DNA from: Flagellimonas sediminis
GTDB lineage: Bacteria > Bacteroidota > Bacteroidia > Flavobacteriales > Flavobacteriaceae
Length of the DNA stretch: 64,000 nucleotides
Direction of reading: 5' to 3'
Assembly: GCF_010500845.1 (NCBI RefSeq)
Contig: NZ_JAAAMI010000005.1
Coordinates: 62,001 to 126,000 of the forward strand
Each line of letters opens with the position of its first letter. Positions within the stretch are counted from its first letter, which is position 1. A program made the translations under genes and the position numbers. Below, one piece after another: positions 25,778 through 35,185 of the stretch. The notes beneath the pieces are model-generated. The model was not told where the DNA came from and did not search any database. It was given only the letters and a program-made list of their open reading frames with translations.

Positions 25778-26301
25778 GCCATGTTCTTCCTGATTTCGGA
25801 AATACAGCTCCTTAACCTAGTTTTTATGGTGCCAATGGGAGTTTTTAGCTCCTTGGCCACCTCTTTTTGTGTAAATCCTTTAAAATAAAGCAAATCTATC
25901 AAAAGGATGCACTTGTCCTTGAGTCCCTTTAAAAGGGACTGCAGGCCAATGGTATCTATTTTTCCGTTTAAATCCTCACTATTTTCATATATACCTACGA
26001 GAGATTCAACAGAGAGGTTTTTCTTTTGATTTTTATGCGATTTTGAACGCAGTTCGTCGATGGCGGTATTTCTGGCTATGTTGAGGATCCAAGTGAAAAA
26101 TCGACCTTTGGATGTATCATATTGATCTGATTTTTCCCAGATCTTTATAAAAACATCATGGCAAAGTTCCTGCGACCTTTCGGGATCTTTCAGAATCACA
26201 TTGATAACCCCACAAATATTGTCAGCATACATATGGTACAAGGTTGCGAAAGCAGCTTTGTCCTTTTGTTGAAATTGCTGTATGAGGTTTTCCAATTGCA
26301 T
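25774..26301 (-). CDS. ECF-family RNA polymerase sigma factor
   Basis: A 175-residue extracytoplasmic-function sigma factor. Region 2 includes SQELCHDVFIKIWEKSDQYD and GRFFTWILNIARNTAIDELR; region 4 has KGFTQKEVAKELKTPIGTIK and TRLRSCISEI. It is coupled to the RskA-type anti-sigma gene and so resembles the SigK/RskA class, though the trigger is unknown. No recognisable autoregulatory promoter was identified. It lies 33 bases downstream of the GNAT gene on the same strand and may be read with it. Confidence 0.95.
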   Translation of the reverse strand: MQLENLIQQFQQKDKAAFATLYHMYADNICGVINVILKDPERSQELCHDVFIKIWEKSDQYDTSKGRFFTWILNIARNTAIDELRSKSHKNQKKNLSVESLVGIYENSEDLNGKIDTIGLQSLLKGLKDKCILLIDLLYFKGFTQKEVAKELKTPIGTIKTRLRSCISEIRKNMA

Positions 26302-26334
26302 AGCCTGATCGCTAAAGATATGAAAACTGAAAGG

Positions 26335-26634
26335 TTATCCAATATTGATACCCTTAAGTACCAATTCTTTCCATTCGGGATGGCGTTTTATGTACATGGC
26401 CACAAAAGGGCAAAGGGGAATGAGGGTCCATCCTTGCTCTTTAATATGTTCCAATGTCTGGCGAATAAGTTCCGATCCTATGCCTTTGCCCTCATAGGCT
26501 TGTGGTACTTCGGTATGGGTGAGATAGATCTTCTCCTTGGCCTTGATGTACTCAATTTTTGCAATGCCATTCTCTAAATTAAACTGAAATTGTTTGGCCT
26601 CTGCATTGTCGATAAGTTGGTGCTTGTTTTCCAT
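26335..26634 (-). CDS. Small GNAT acetyltransferase (YjdJ-like)
   Basis: A 99-residue minimal GNAT domain of the PF14542/YjdJ type, with FQFNLENGIAKIEYIKAKEK, LTHTEVPQAYEGKGIGSELI (acetyl-CoA loop) and LIPLCPFVAMYIKRHPEW, where the P-C-P-F-V segment and final RHPEW are family hallmarks. It is two bases after the YjdI-like ferredoxin-type gene. The same yjdI-yjdJ pairing is known in Escherichia coli. The acetyl acceptor is unknown. Confidence 0.9.
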   Translation of the reverse strand: MENKHQLIDNAEAKQFQFNLENGIAKIEYIKAKEKIYLTHTEVPQAYEGKGIGSELIRQTLEHIKEQGWTLIPLCPFVAMYIKRHPEWKELVLKGINIG

Positions 26635-26636
26635 GA

Positions 26637-26861
26637 CTACCCCAGGTTTTTATAGCTCAATGCTCCGGATGGACATTTGGAAATTTGATCCTTCAATTCG
26701 GAGGTAGAGGCATTTTCAACGGTGATCCAGGGCCTTGCCTTGGGGTTGTATACTTTGGGAAGCATTTTTACACAGATACCTGCATGTTGGCAGAGTTCCG
26801 GTTTCCATATCACGGAAATATCGCCGTTTGGGTATTCCTTTATTTTTTCCATTGGGGTCAA
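26637..26861 (-). CDS. YjdI-like (4Fe-4S) mono-cluster protein
   Basis: A 74-residue protein of the Fer4_19/YjdI family: ISVIWKPELCQHAGICVKML, then VYNPKARPWITVENAS and ISKCPSGALSYKN. Three Cys are visible (CQHAGIC and CPSGAL). The usual CxxCxxC of bacterial ferredoxins is absent, as is typical for this family. A second Met three codons in is an alternative start. The function is unknown; the partner GNAT gene follows directly. Confidence 0.9.
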   Translation of the reverse strand: MTPMEKIKEYPNGDISVIWKPELCQHAGICVKMLPKVYNPKARPWITVENASTSELKDQISKCPSGALSYKNLG

Positions 26862-26883
26862 GATTGATTTAGGTAAGATATGA

Positions 26884-26909
26884 AAAAGGCTGCATTTATG
26901 CAGCCTTTT
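26884..26909 (-). terminator. Terminator after the YceI gene
   Basis: AAAAGGCTGCAT-TT-ATGCAGCCTTTT is a perfect 12-bp stem that can work in either direction. It sits between the YceI stop and the YjdI start on the same strand, so it separates the two transcripts. Confidence 0.88.
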
Positions 26910-26948
26910 GTTCTTGAAGTATGTGTTTCGTTGGAAGTACCGGGTCGT

Positions 26949-27572
26949 CTACATTTTTTTGAGGAACACGGTTGCGTTGATGGCAACATCTTCCCAAGTC
27001 TTGCTTACTCCATCAGGACCAGTATGCAACACTTCACAAGCTTTGTTCAAAGATGCAAGGGCATCCAAGGCATTCCAGTTTTTTAAATCCATGGTCCCGG
27101 AGAATTTTACGTGATTGTCCGGTGTAACCTCATACTCCATGGGAAGGTCTGTGGTTACTCCGTTCATGCTCAATTTAACAGAGCATTTTTTGTTTGCATC
27201 AAAGGCAAACGTTCCTTTGATGGATTGGGTCTCCATCATCTTATCAAAGAAAAAATGGATGATCTTGGGATCACGGGTATTTGTGGTATCGTTGGTAAAA
27301 AGGCTGCTTACGGGAATCGTAAATTGCATTCCATTAAGAGTTTCCATTGGGGTTTCGCCACCTTCGTAAGTAAGTTCCACTTGTTTAAAAGTGCCTCCGA
27401 CCGGTTTCTTTTCAGTAGTCTTGTAAGCGGTAAAACGGACATTGGTGGAATCTTGTACAATACTATAAGTTGCAACTGTTTCTTCAGTTTTTTGCTCTTC
27501 CTTATTGGCTTGTTTGCAGCTAAAGGCCGTTACCATGAGTAGCGCCAATGCTGCTACTTGTATTTTTTTCAT
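26949..27572 (-). CDS. YceI-family lipoprotein
   Basis: About 207 residues. The lipoprotein signal peptide (ALALLMVTAFSC) was used to choose the start over an open frame 18 codons upstream. The YceI beta-barrel, a lipocalin-like fold that binds polyisoprenoid or other lipids, is shown by VRFTAYKTTEKKPVGGTFKQ, FTIPVSSLFTNDTTNTRDPK, IKGTFAFDANKKCSVKLSMN and VKFSGTMDLKNWNALDALASL. It is monocistronic. The ligand is unknown. The 260 bases upstream of it, toward the DUF2490 gene, hold no recognisable gene. Confidence 0.92.
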   Translation of the reverse strand: MKKIQVAALALLMVTAFSCKQANKEEQKTEETVATYSIVQDSTNVRFTAYKTTEKKPVGGTFKQVELTYEGGETPMETLNGMQFTIPVSSLFTNDTTNTRDPKIIHFFFDKMMETQSIKGTFAFDANKKCSVKLSMNGVTTDLPMEYEVTPDNHVKFSGTMDLKNWNALDALASLNKACEVLHTGPDGVSKTWEDVAINATVFLKKM

Positions 27573-27832
27573 TTTGTGGGTTTTTAGATTAGGTACTAAG
27601 TTACTTAATATTTGGGCAGGTATCAACCATTTTTGGCCCTATAACATAATTTTAGGGTTGTCAAATGGATGGCCAAAATGTAATAATAGGAGGTTTTCAA
27701 CTAATATTGAAAAGATGAATAGGCTTTTTATTTGGACCTGCAGCATTACCGGTTTTACGGAAGAAGGGAATTGTATTTTTACCACGCATTGGGAATCTTC
27801 ATAAATTCAGTATGTTAGCCTAAACATACTCT

Positions 27833-28519
27833 TCAATGCTTCTTGAACCATCCTTGTAAATCCGGATTAAAGAAAACGGCGACCTGGAGTCTGTCATACA
27901 CGGTATTGGCAAATTGGTTTCGCATGTATCCAATTTGAAGACTACTGTTTTCCGTGATGTTTACGCCAACTGCACCATACAACCTGTTTTGTCCAAAAAG
28001 GTCATCCTGGAGATTAATGAACAGTTCATCATAAAAGTTGAGAAAGAAGGTGTCCGTTAGCGGCAGAGTCATCTGCAGCCGATATCTGGCCCTGTGTTGG
28101 GTGTCCGTTACGTCTCCTAAATCCAAAAAACGCTGCTCCAAACGATAGCGGTGTTCAAAAAAGAACTCCCACACTTTATTCTTTAGAATAAATTGCTCAA
28201 AAATCCGATGTTCCTTGCTATCAACCTCTTCGGGAAACTCATAGTAGGTATTATCGGTGCCGATATATCCATAACCCATCGTGGCAATCGCATCTGGATT
28301 GATGTGATAATTCAATCCCGTCCGTAACAATAATTGATTAAAGTTGCTGGTGGTTTCATACAACCGAACCTGGGCCTCGGTATGGATACTGAACCTTTCC
28401 GAAACCTTGTTGGTCCCAAAATACATGTACCAAGCACCCAGATTGTCCTCGCCCGGTTGCTGGGCCTTTACCGCCAAGCAACCGAACAGGAACATTAAAG
28501 CCGTGATTTTTTTGATCAT
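27833..28519 (-). CDS. DUF2490 outer membrane protein
   Basis: A 228-residue exported protein (signal peptide to about residue 19) with the DUF2490 beta-barrel pattern: LGAWYMYFGTNKVSERFSIH, LLLRTGLNYHINPDAIATMG, RIFEQFILKN, EHRYRLEQRF, ARYRLQMTLPL, FYDELFIN and a final IGYMRNQFANTVYDRLQVAV, each an outer membrane strand. The function is unknown. Its start overlaps the S9 peptidase stop (ATGA), so it is translationally coupled to the peptidase. Confidence 0.9.
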   Translation of the reverse strand: MIKKITALMFLFGCLAVKAQQPGEDNLGAWYMYFGTNKVSERFSIHTEAQVRLYETTSNFNQLLLRTGLNYHINPDAIATMGYGYIGTDNTYYEFPEEVDSKEHRIFEQFILKNKVWEFFFEHRYRLEQRFLDLGDVTDTQHRARYRLQMTLPLTDTFFLNFYDELFINLQDDLFGQNRLYGAVGVNITENSSLQIGYMRNQFANTVYDRLQVAVFFNPDLQGWFKKH

Positions 28520-30441
28520 AGATTTCCATCTTTTATGGGCGTACCTTGCTCTCCTTCACCTTTGAGGTACACATCCAAAAATTCCAATATTTTACTGTAA
28601 GCGGTGATTTGGTTTTCTTTTTTAACGAACCCATGGCCTTCGTCTTCAAAAAGGACATATTCAACAGGAACGCCATTTTTGCGCACACCAGCCACAATTT
28701 CGTCCGACTCGGCCTGAAGCACCCTTGGGTCTTGGGAGCCTTGTAACACAATCAAAGGTTTGGTCACTTTATCGGTATGGAATAGAGGGGAAATCTGCTT
28801 CAACCGAACGGAATCCGCACTATAGGGATCGCCCAGCTCTTTGTATAAGGCATCCTTAAAAGATTCCCACCATGGGGGGATACTCTTCAAGGTCCTGATC
28901 CAGTTGGTGACCCCAAATAGGTTCACACCTACATCAAATTCCTCTGGGGCATACGTAAGGGCGGCCATGGTCATATAGCCACCGTAGGAACCACCGATTA
29001 TCCCGATTTTTTCACCATCGATACCCGGTTGTTGCGCCAACCAGTTTTTGCCTTCCACACAATCCTTGAGGTCTTTGTCTCCATGATTCAGGTCGTCCAT
29101 CTGATAGAAGGATTTACCATATCCGCTACTACCACGGTTGTTCACGGCCAAAACTGCATATCCATGGTTCACCAGATATTGGATAAAGGCACTGAAATTT
29201 TGGGTAGACTGACCACCGGGACCTCCATGTACCCACACCAAGGCCGGTACCGGATTTTCAGCCGATGCCTGATGGGGTTTGTAATAAATAGCAGGAATTT
29301 CAAGTCCGTCAAAAGATTTGAAACGAATCACTTCGGCCTTGACCAAATCCTGCGCTTGGATTTCTGGGTTTAGCACATTGGTCAATTTCGTTTGTTCCTT
29401 GGTTTCCAAATTGTACACATACAAATTGGAGGGGGTAAAGGATCCCCCGGCATAAAACCGCATCATGGTTTCATCATCCGAAAAACTTACGCTGGTGATT
29501 TCCATGTTTTCCACAGTTGGCAAGTCAATGTTTTTCCCTGTGGCCACTTCCATGACCTCAATGGTGCTCTTAGCGTCTTCATTGATATAGGTAACCTGAT
29601 AAGTTCCATCGTGGGTGAAATAGCTCCCGACGATGTCCCAATCACGGGCCATGGCTTTTTCACGGGACCCATCCGCCATTTTATATTTCATCAAATAGGC
29701 AAACTCACTGCCATCATCAGTGGTGTAATAAAAGGCAGAACCATCATGTGAAAAATCTTGGGCACTGTTACCGCTTTGGGTTTCGTTTATCTTGGTCAAT
29801 TCCTTGGTTTCCAAATTATAAAGGAAGAGGTCGCTATCATTGGTATTGATGGATTTGCTCAAGGAAACAAATTTTTTATCGGGTGAAATAGCGCTGACAT
29901 CATACCCATCCTCATTTTGATAGACCAATTTGGATTCCATGGTTCCCAAATCCATTTCGTAAAGATCCATAAAGCGTTTGTCCCTTTTGTTGGAACCGTA
30001 AAAGAAAGAGGCCCTGTCCTGTGACCATTGGTAAAACAGGGAACGGGCACCTTCTTCAGGGGTAAGGTCTTTATGTGTGCCATCGGTTTCCATTACGAAA
30101 ATATGATAGATCTCATCCCCGTTATTATCCATTCGGAAAAGCATCCTTTCATCCTTTGGAAAATAGGAAATGGAAAATACCGAGGAGCTATCGGATTGAG
30201 TAATAGGGACCATCTCCCCACCAGTGGAGGGAATGGTATACATGTTGTAGATGCCCGAACGGTTACTGGAAATCAACAACTTGCTTTTGTCAGGGGAAAA
30301 ACTTCCACCGCCAATGGCCTCATTGTCCATCATTTGGTCAATGGTATAGGTTTTCATGGTTTCCGCTATGGAAGGTGTTTTTTCCTCCTTTTTACAGCTC
30401 CATATCAGGGCTATGACGGCAATGGCTATAATTTTTTTCAT
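28516..30441 (-). CDS. S9-family prolyl-oligopeptidase lipoprotein
   Basis: About 641 residues. A lipoprotein signal (IALIWSC) fixes the start, 29 codons inside a longer open frame. The N-terminal beta-propeller (about 40-360) has TolB/WD-like repeats (FSPDKSKLLISSNRSGIYNM). A C-terminal alpha/beta-hydrolase (about 380-640) has PVPALVWVHGGPGGQSTQ, the nucleophile elbow GIIGGSYGGYMTMAALT (Ser near 484), Asp in VLQGSQDPRVLQAE and His in FEDEGHGFVKKENQI. It should cleave short peptides, as do the dipeptidyl and acylaminoacyl peptidases of S9. It is 65 bases downstream of the propeller-amidohydrolase gene and coupled to the DUF2490 gene. Confidence 0.95.
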   Translation of the reverse strand: MKKIIAIAVIALIWSCKKEEKTPSIAETMKTYTIDQMMDNEAIGGGSFSPDKSKLLISSNRSGIYNMYTIPSTGGEMVPITQSDSSSVFSISYFPKDERMLFRMDNNGDEIYHIFVMETDGTHKDLTPEEGARSLFYQWSQDRASFFYGSNKRDKRFMDLYEMDLGTMESKLVYQNEDGYDVSAISPDKKFVSLSKSINTNDSDLFLYNLETKELTKINETQSGNSAQDFSHDGSAFYYTTDDGSEFAYLMKYKMADGSREKAMARDWDIVGSYFTHDGTYQVTYINEDAKSTIEVMEVATGKNIDLPTVENMEITSVSFSDDETMMRFYAGGSFTPSNLYVYNLETKEQTKLTNVLNPEIQAQDLVKAEVIRFKSFDGLEIPAIYYKPHQASAENPVPALVWVHGGPGGQSTQNFSAFIQYLVNHGYAVLAVNNRGSSGYGKSFYQMDDLNHGDKDLKDCVEGKNWLAQQPGIDGEKIGIIGGSYGGYMTMAALTYAPEEFDVGVNLFGVTNWIRTLKSIPPWWESFKDALYKELGDPYSADSVRLKQISPLFHTDKVTKPLIVLQGSQDPRVLQAESDEIVAGVRKNGVPVEYVLFEDEGHGFVKKENQITAYSKILEFLDVYLKGEGEQGTPIKDGNL

Positions 30442-30506
30442 GTTTTGTTTATTTACATTGATGATATGTACACTTCCTAATTTATAGGAATCAAGGGTCT
30501 TTGATA

Positions 30507-33500
30507 TCAATTGTGGCCGATAAGGCATCCGCAGCCGGGTGTTGTAAAGCTATGCGCTTCTTCATGCCAGGGGAATGCTGTATTGTATTTGTTGTTTTCC
30601 CACCAGAATTTGGTTCGTTCCGATTCGGTATTGCCAATTTCATTCATAGTCTCCGTGTCGAACAAGCGACCGTTCACCATGGTGTATTTCACGGACTCCG
30701 AGTTTCTGATATCTTCCAAGGGATTTTTATCCAGTACGATGAGGTCTGCCAATTTGCCCACTTTCAAGGAACCGATGTCATTACCGGCACCTATATATTT
30801 TGCCCCATTAATGGTAGCGGCATGCAGGGCCTCCATATTTGTCATGCCACCTTGTTGAAGCAGCCATAATTCCCAGTGGGCTCCAAGTCCCTGCAGTTGT
30901 CCGTGGGCTCCCAAATTGACTTTGACTCCTTCATGGGCAAGGTCGGTAACGGTTTTGGAAACAAGAATATGGCCGTTTTCATATTCCTCATCAGGCACCA
31001 TGGTGCGGAACCTTGCGCGGGAATCGATGATTTCCCTAGGCGTATATTTTAGTAGTTTTTCGTTCTCCCAAACATTGTCCTTTTGGTAAAAATAGTATTC
31101 ACCATTGGGGCCTCCGTAGTTTACAATGAGGGTAGGGGTATAGCCTGAATTGCTTGTTTTCCAAAGCTCGGTCACATCTTTGTACACTGGGGCCACTGGA
31201 ATGTTGTGCTCCACTCCTGTGTGCCCGTCCATGATCATGGACATGTTGGTGTAGAAAGTGGAACCGCCTTCGGGTACCACATTGATGCCCAGTTCCCTTG
31301 CCGCCTGTATGATCTGTTGCCGTTGCTCCCTTCGGGGTTGGTTATAGCTTTTAACGGAATGGGCACCAAAGGCCTTGGTCCTTCGGATGGCCGAACGGGC
31401 ATCATCCAAATTGTTGATCACGGCCTTAAAATCCCCATCGGCGCCATAAAGGATGATACCTGTGGAATACAATCTAGGGCCTATCATATCTCCATTCTTG
31501 ATGAGTTCTGACATGGCGAAAATGGATTCGGTATTGGCTGATGGATCATGCGAAGTAGTGACTCCAAAAGCCAAATTTGCATAGAGTTGCCAATGTTTTT
31601 GGGTAGTCAACCCATATCGGAAGCCACCTACGTGGGCATGTGCATCCACAATCCCCGGCATGATGGTCTTTCCTGAAACATCATACACTTTCGCGTTGGA
31701 GGGTATATTGATTTCATCCGATTTGCCCAAATATTCAATACGGTTTTCATTGATGACAATGGTGCCGTTTTCAATGACCTCGTCACCTTCCATGGTAATG
31801 ATTCTAGCATTGGTAAAGGCAATCCTTCCCGAAGGCTTGTAGGTTTTGGATACCAATCCCACCTTGATGCCCACAGTATCCATCTTGGCCACTTTTTCTG
31901 GGGAACCGGGCAAAAAGGTAAACCGATCTTTAATGTCGTTCTCGAAATACTCATCACCCAAAGTCCAAAAAATCTTTTGGCTATCGTTGGACCAATGCAG
32001 GTTGATGCCTGCATCCTTGGAAATTTGTGAAACAGGAACCACTTTGGAATTGTTATCGAGGTCCACCTCCTGTCCGTTGAGCACCAAAGGTGCAATATAG
32101 GCCTTGTGCAAAATAGTGAATGCTATCCAGTTGTTATCCGGGCTGGGTACTAGTCGGTTGGCGTATTTGGATTTGATATGCGTTCTTTCATCCTTTCCAT
32201 TAAAATCAACGGATTTAAGCGATTTGGTCAGGTTCCCAAAATAGGTGCCTCCCGTTTGGTAGAAAATGCGTTTGCCATCTTTGGTAAAAACAGGATACTC
32301 TCCATTGTCCAAAACCCATTTTACATTAGTTCCATCGGCATTCATGGTATAGATTCCCGATTTATTGGTAAAAACCCGGCCCTGGTCATTATTGCCCGAT
32401 TCTTTTTGGTAGGCGATCATTTTTCCGTCAGGACTGAAGGAAGGGGTCCTGTAAATGCCTTTTTCAGTGGTCAGTTTGGTCATGGTACCTCCAGAAGTCG
32501 GAATCTTGTACATGGCCCCAAGGTTTTCGTCGTTCCAAGTCACAAATGTAATAGTCTTCCCATCGGGTGAAAAAGCGGGTTCAAACTCAAAATCTTCTCC
32601 CTTGGTCAAGCGGACAGGTTTCCCATTGGGTAATTTTTTGGTCCACAGATGTCCCAAAGCATTGAACACCAGAGTTTTTTGGTCGGGAGAGGTAGTCGCA
32701 TGCCGAATTACCTTCGCGGTAAATTGGTCTGGAGCGGCTGGTGCATCTACATGCAGCGTTTCTGCAATTTGAATTTTGGCCTCTACAGTGAAAGGGATAT
32801 TCGTTACCGCTAAAGAGTTGATGTCGATCTTGTATATCTTTCCCTTGTTCCAAAAAACGATTTCTTTGTCATTCGGCATCCAACTAAAGTTGGGATATAC
32901 CCCAAAAATGGCCCATGCCTCTTGCTGGTCTTTGTTCAGGTCGTCAAAAATGGGCCACTCTTCACCTGTTTCAAGATTGTGAAGGAAGAGTACCGTTTTG
33001 GTGCGAACCCGTTTTATAAAGGCAAGGGTTTTGCCATCATGTGAAATTTGTGGTCTTGCGGCACCACCAGGTCCTCCGGTAACCGTAGTGGTCTCGCCTG
33101 TTTCAAAATCGTACCGTTTGATGGCATAAATCTGCGAGTTGGGGTCTTTGTTGTACTGAAAGTAGCCTCCTGGATACACATCTTCACTATAATATAAATA
33201 CTTTCCATCTGGGGAAATAACCGGTTCGTTCACATCCTGTTGGTCGTTTTTTCGCTTGGTAAGTTGAATGCCAGACCCTCCGGTGATGTGGTATTGCCAA
33301 ATTTCTCCAGCTCCTAGGGAACGCCCTGAGGTAAAATGTTTTCGGGCCACTAGATAATTACCATCGGGCAACCAATACGAATTGTTCAACAACCTGAAAT
33401 TCTCTTCGGTTACCTGCTTGGCGTTGGAACCATCTGCATCCATTACCCAAATATTGTCGCCCCCGCCCGCATCACTGGTAAAGGCGATCTTTTTCCCATC

Positions 33501-33791
33501 AGGGCTAAAATGTGGTTGCACCTCAAAAGGGATACCGGTCCGCAAGGCCTTCGCTGTTCCTCCGGTTACGGGTATGGAATAGATATCACCCAAAAGGTCA
33601 AACACAATGGTTTTACCGTCCGGACTCACATCTAGGTTCATCCAAGTGCCCTCATCGGTAGTAAATTGATGTTCCTTGAAGTCAAAATCTCCTTTGGGAT
33701 TGGTCACATCCCATTTGGTATCGTCTTTTTTGTCTTGGGAAAAAAGTACTGTAGATGCCATGAGCACCAACAGGAAAAGAGGCTTCTTCAT
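30507..33791 (-). CDS. Secreted beta-propeller amidohydrolase
   Basis: A 1094-residue exported enzyme (signal peptide LVLMASTVLFSQ). The first 650 residues are TolB/PD40-type propeller repeats, marked by many SPDG motifs (LDVSPDGKTIVFDLLGDIYS, HFSPDGKKIAFTSDAGG and others). The C-terminal 430 residues are an amidohydrolase TIM-barrel with metal motif KTIMPGIVDAHAHVGG, then TTSHDPSANT, INVVPEGGSTFYTNMSMIMD, GVEHNIPV and NLGAHGQLQGLGAHWELWLL. Members with this layout are probably peptide- or amide-cleaving metalloenzymes. The substrate is unknown. The C-terminus ends in a Cys-containing tail (TTPGCGCLIGHN). It starts the transcript that includes the S9 peptidase. Confidence 0.92.
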   Translation of the reverse strand: MKKPLFLLVLMASTVLFSQDKKDDTKWDVTNPKGDFDFKEHQFTTDEGTWMNLDVSPDGKTIVFDLLGDIYSIPVTGGTAKALRTGIPFEVQPHFSPDGKKIAFTSDAGGGDNIWVMDADGSNAKQVTEENFRLLNNSYWLPDGNYLVARKHFTSGRSLGAGEIWQYHITGGSGIQLTKRKNDQQDVNEPVISPDGKYLYYSEDVYPGGYFQYNKDPNSQIYAIKRYDFETGETTTVTGGPGGAARPQISHDGKTLAFIKRVRTKTVLFLHNLETGEEWPIFDDLNKDQQEAWAIFGVYPNFSWMPNDKEIVFWNKGKIYKIDINSLAVTNIPFTVEAKIQIAETLHVDAPAAPDQFTAKVIRHATTSPDQKTLVFNALGHLWTKKLPNGKPVRLTKGEDFEFEPAFSPDGKTITFVTWNDENLGAMYKIPTSGGTMTKLTTEKGIYRTPSFSPDGKMIAYQKESGNNDQGRVFTNKSGIYTMNADGTNVKWVLDNGEYPVFTKDGKRIFYQTGGTYFGNLTKSLKSVDFNGKDERTHIKSKYANRLVPSPDNNWIAFTILHKAYIAPLVLNGQEVDLDNNSKVVPVSQISKDAGINLHWSNDSQKIFWTLGDEYFENDIKDRFTFLPGSPEKVAKMDTVGIKVGLVSKTYKPSGRIAFTNARIITMEGDEVIENGTIVINENRIEYLGKSDEINIPSNAKVYDVSGKTIMPGIVDAHAHVGGFRYGLTTQKHWQLYANLAFGVTTSHDPSANTESIFAMSELIKNGDMIGPRLYSTGIILYGADGDFKAVINNLDDARSAIRRTKAFGAHSVKSYNQPRREQRQQIIQAARELGINVVPEGGSTFYTNMSMIMDGHTGVEHNIPVAPVYKDVTELWKTSNSGYTPTLIVNYGGPNGEYYFYQKDNVWENEKLLKYTPREIIDSRARFRTMVPDEEYENGHILVSKTVTDLAHEGVKVNLGAHGQLQGLGAHWELWLLQQGGMTNMEALHAATINGAKYIGAGNDIGSLKVGKLADLIVLDKNPLEDIRNSESVKYTMVNGRLFDTETMNEIGNTESERTKFWWENNKYNTAFPWHEEAHSFTTPGCGCLIGHN

Positions 33792-33903
33792 TTTTGGTCG
33801 TTAATTAGTCGCTTAAAGATACCAAAAAGCCTAGGCTGATTTCTTAAAAAGATGTTAATGGATGGGCAGGGGTATACAAGTCTTTTCGGATTGTGATCCT
33901 GTA

Positions 33904-35175
33904 TCACTCGTTTTTGTAGATGACCCCATCTTTCATGACGAACCGAACCTTTTCCATCTGCTTGATATTTTGGGAAGGGTCGCCCTCCACAGCAATGATA
34001 TCGGCCAAAAAATCATTTTGGATTTGGCCCAATCCTTCTAAATGCAGTACCCTTGCATTGACCGATGTGGCCGATTGCAACACTTTAATGGGCTGTATAC
34101 CGTATTCGACCATAAGTTCCATTTCCCTGTAGTTTTCACCATGTGGAAAAACGCCTACATCTCCACCAAAAACAATATCCACACCAGATTCCAGGGCTAG
34201 TTTAAAGGATTTTTTCTTTTGTATGATTCGGTCGGTATCAGGTTCCGTGTCTTTTTTCCAACCTTTGTATTGTTCGGTGGCGTCTCCAGCGGCAAGGGTC
34301 GGGCAAAAAGCCACTTTTTTTGCTTTCATCAGTTGGAAGATTTCCATAGTTCCGCCATCACCATGTTCAATAGTCTCCACACCACCTAAAATGGCCCTTC
34401 GCATGCCTTCGGGTGTACTGGCATGGGCCACCACATACCGACCTGCAGTGGTGGCCGCGGCGACCATGGCGTCAATTTCTTCCTGCAAAAAGGTGGGTTG
34501 GGAAGATTCCCCTGTTTTCCAGCGGTAATCGGCATAAATTTTAATAAGGTTGGCACCATTGCCCATTTGCGTGCGGACTTCCTTGATCGCTTCGTCCCTT
34601 CCGCTCACGGGAACCGCACCAAGGGGCACGGTGACCCCGTCATGGAATCCTTTTGGACCATAAGCCCCTGTCGCCACAATGGCGGGGCCGGCAACCAACA
34701 ATCTTGGACCGGGAATGATGCCATCATCTATAGTTTTTTTGAGATAGACATCGGTATATCCGGCACCTTCGGAACCGAGATCGCGCATAGTGGTGATTCC
34801 AGCCATCAATGACTTCTTGGCATGAACTACCCCACGAATGGCTCTTTCGGTCGGGGATTCCTTCAAAACCTGATCGTTCCATTCGGTTTCATTATAGGGA
34901 TGCAAAAGCAGATGGGAATGGCCCTCAATGATTCCAGGCATGAGGGTGGTTCCCCCCAAATCAATTCTTTTATAGGAATTGGCACGTTTTAAACCATTTT
35001 CCGGTCCCGCATATACAATTTTGTTTTCTGCCACTGCAACTACCCAACCTGAATGCATTTCTTCCCCATCAAATACCCGATCTGGGATCAACAAGGTCTG
35101 TGCTTGGGTTGAAGCGGTCATCCAAAGCATCAATATCAGAAGGTAAGTGTGGTTTGAGAGAAATGTTTTCATCAT
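33904..35175 (-). CDS. Secreted metal-dependent amidohydrolase
   Basis: A 423-residue exported amidohydrolase (signal peptide TYLLILMLWMTASTQAQ). The metal-binding motif is LMPGIIEGHSHLLLHPY (about 78-94), followed by AGITTMRDLGSEGAGYTDVY, VVAHASTPEGMRRAILGGVE, TIEHGDGGTM and the final metal Asp in DIVFGGDVGVFPHG. The family resembles Xaa-Pro dipeptidase/imidazolonepropionase-like enzymes. It lies ten bases after the next amidohydrolase gene, with which it shares a transcript. Two consecutive Met codons begin the frame. The substrate is unknown but a peptide derivative is likely from context. Confidence 0.93.
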   Translation of the reverse strand: MMKTFLSNHTYLLILMLWMTASTQAQTLLIPDRVFDGEEMHSGWVVAVAENKIVYAGPENGLKRANSYKRIDLGGTTLMPGIIEGHSHLLLHPYNETEWNDQVLKESPTERAIRGVVHAKKSLMAGITTMRDLGSEGAGYTDVYLKKTIDDGIIPGPRLLVAGPAIVATGAYGPKGFHDGVTVPLGAVPVSGRDEAIKEVRTQMGNGANLIKIYADYRWKTGESSQPTFLQEEIDAMVAAATTAGRYVVAHASTPEGMRRAILGGVETIEHGDGGTMEIFQLMKAKKVAFCPTLAAGDATEQYKGWKKDTEPDTDRIIQKKKSFKLALESGVDIVFGGDVGVFPHGENYREMELMVEYGIQPIKVLQSATSVNARVLHLEGLGQIQNDFLADIIAVEGDPSQNIKQMEKVRFVMKDGVIYKNE

Positions 35176-35185
35176 GGCGTTTGAT

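Noticed and set aside
27573..27832. Possible gene in the gap upstream of yceI
   Set aside because: The only longer frame starts inside the antisense of yceI and has no coding character.
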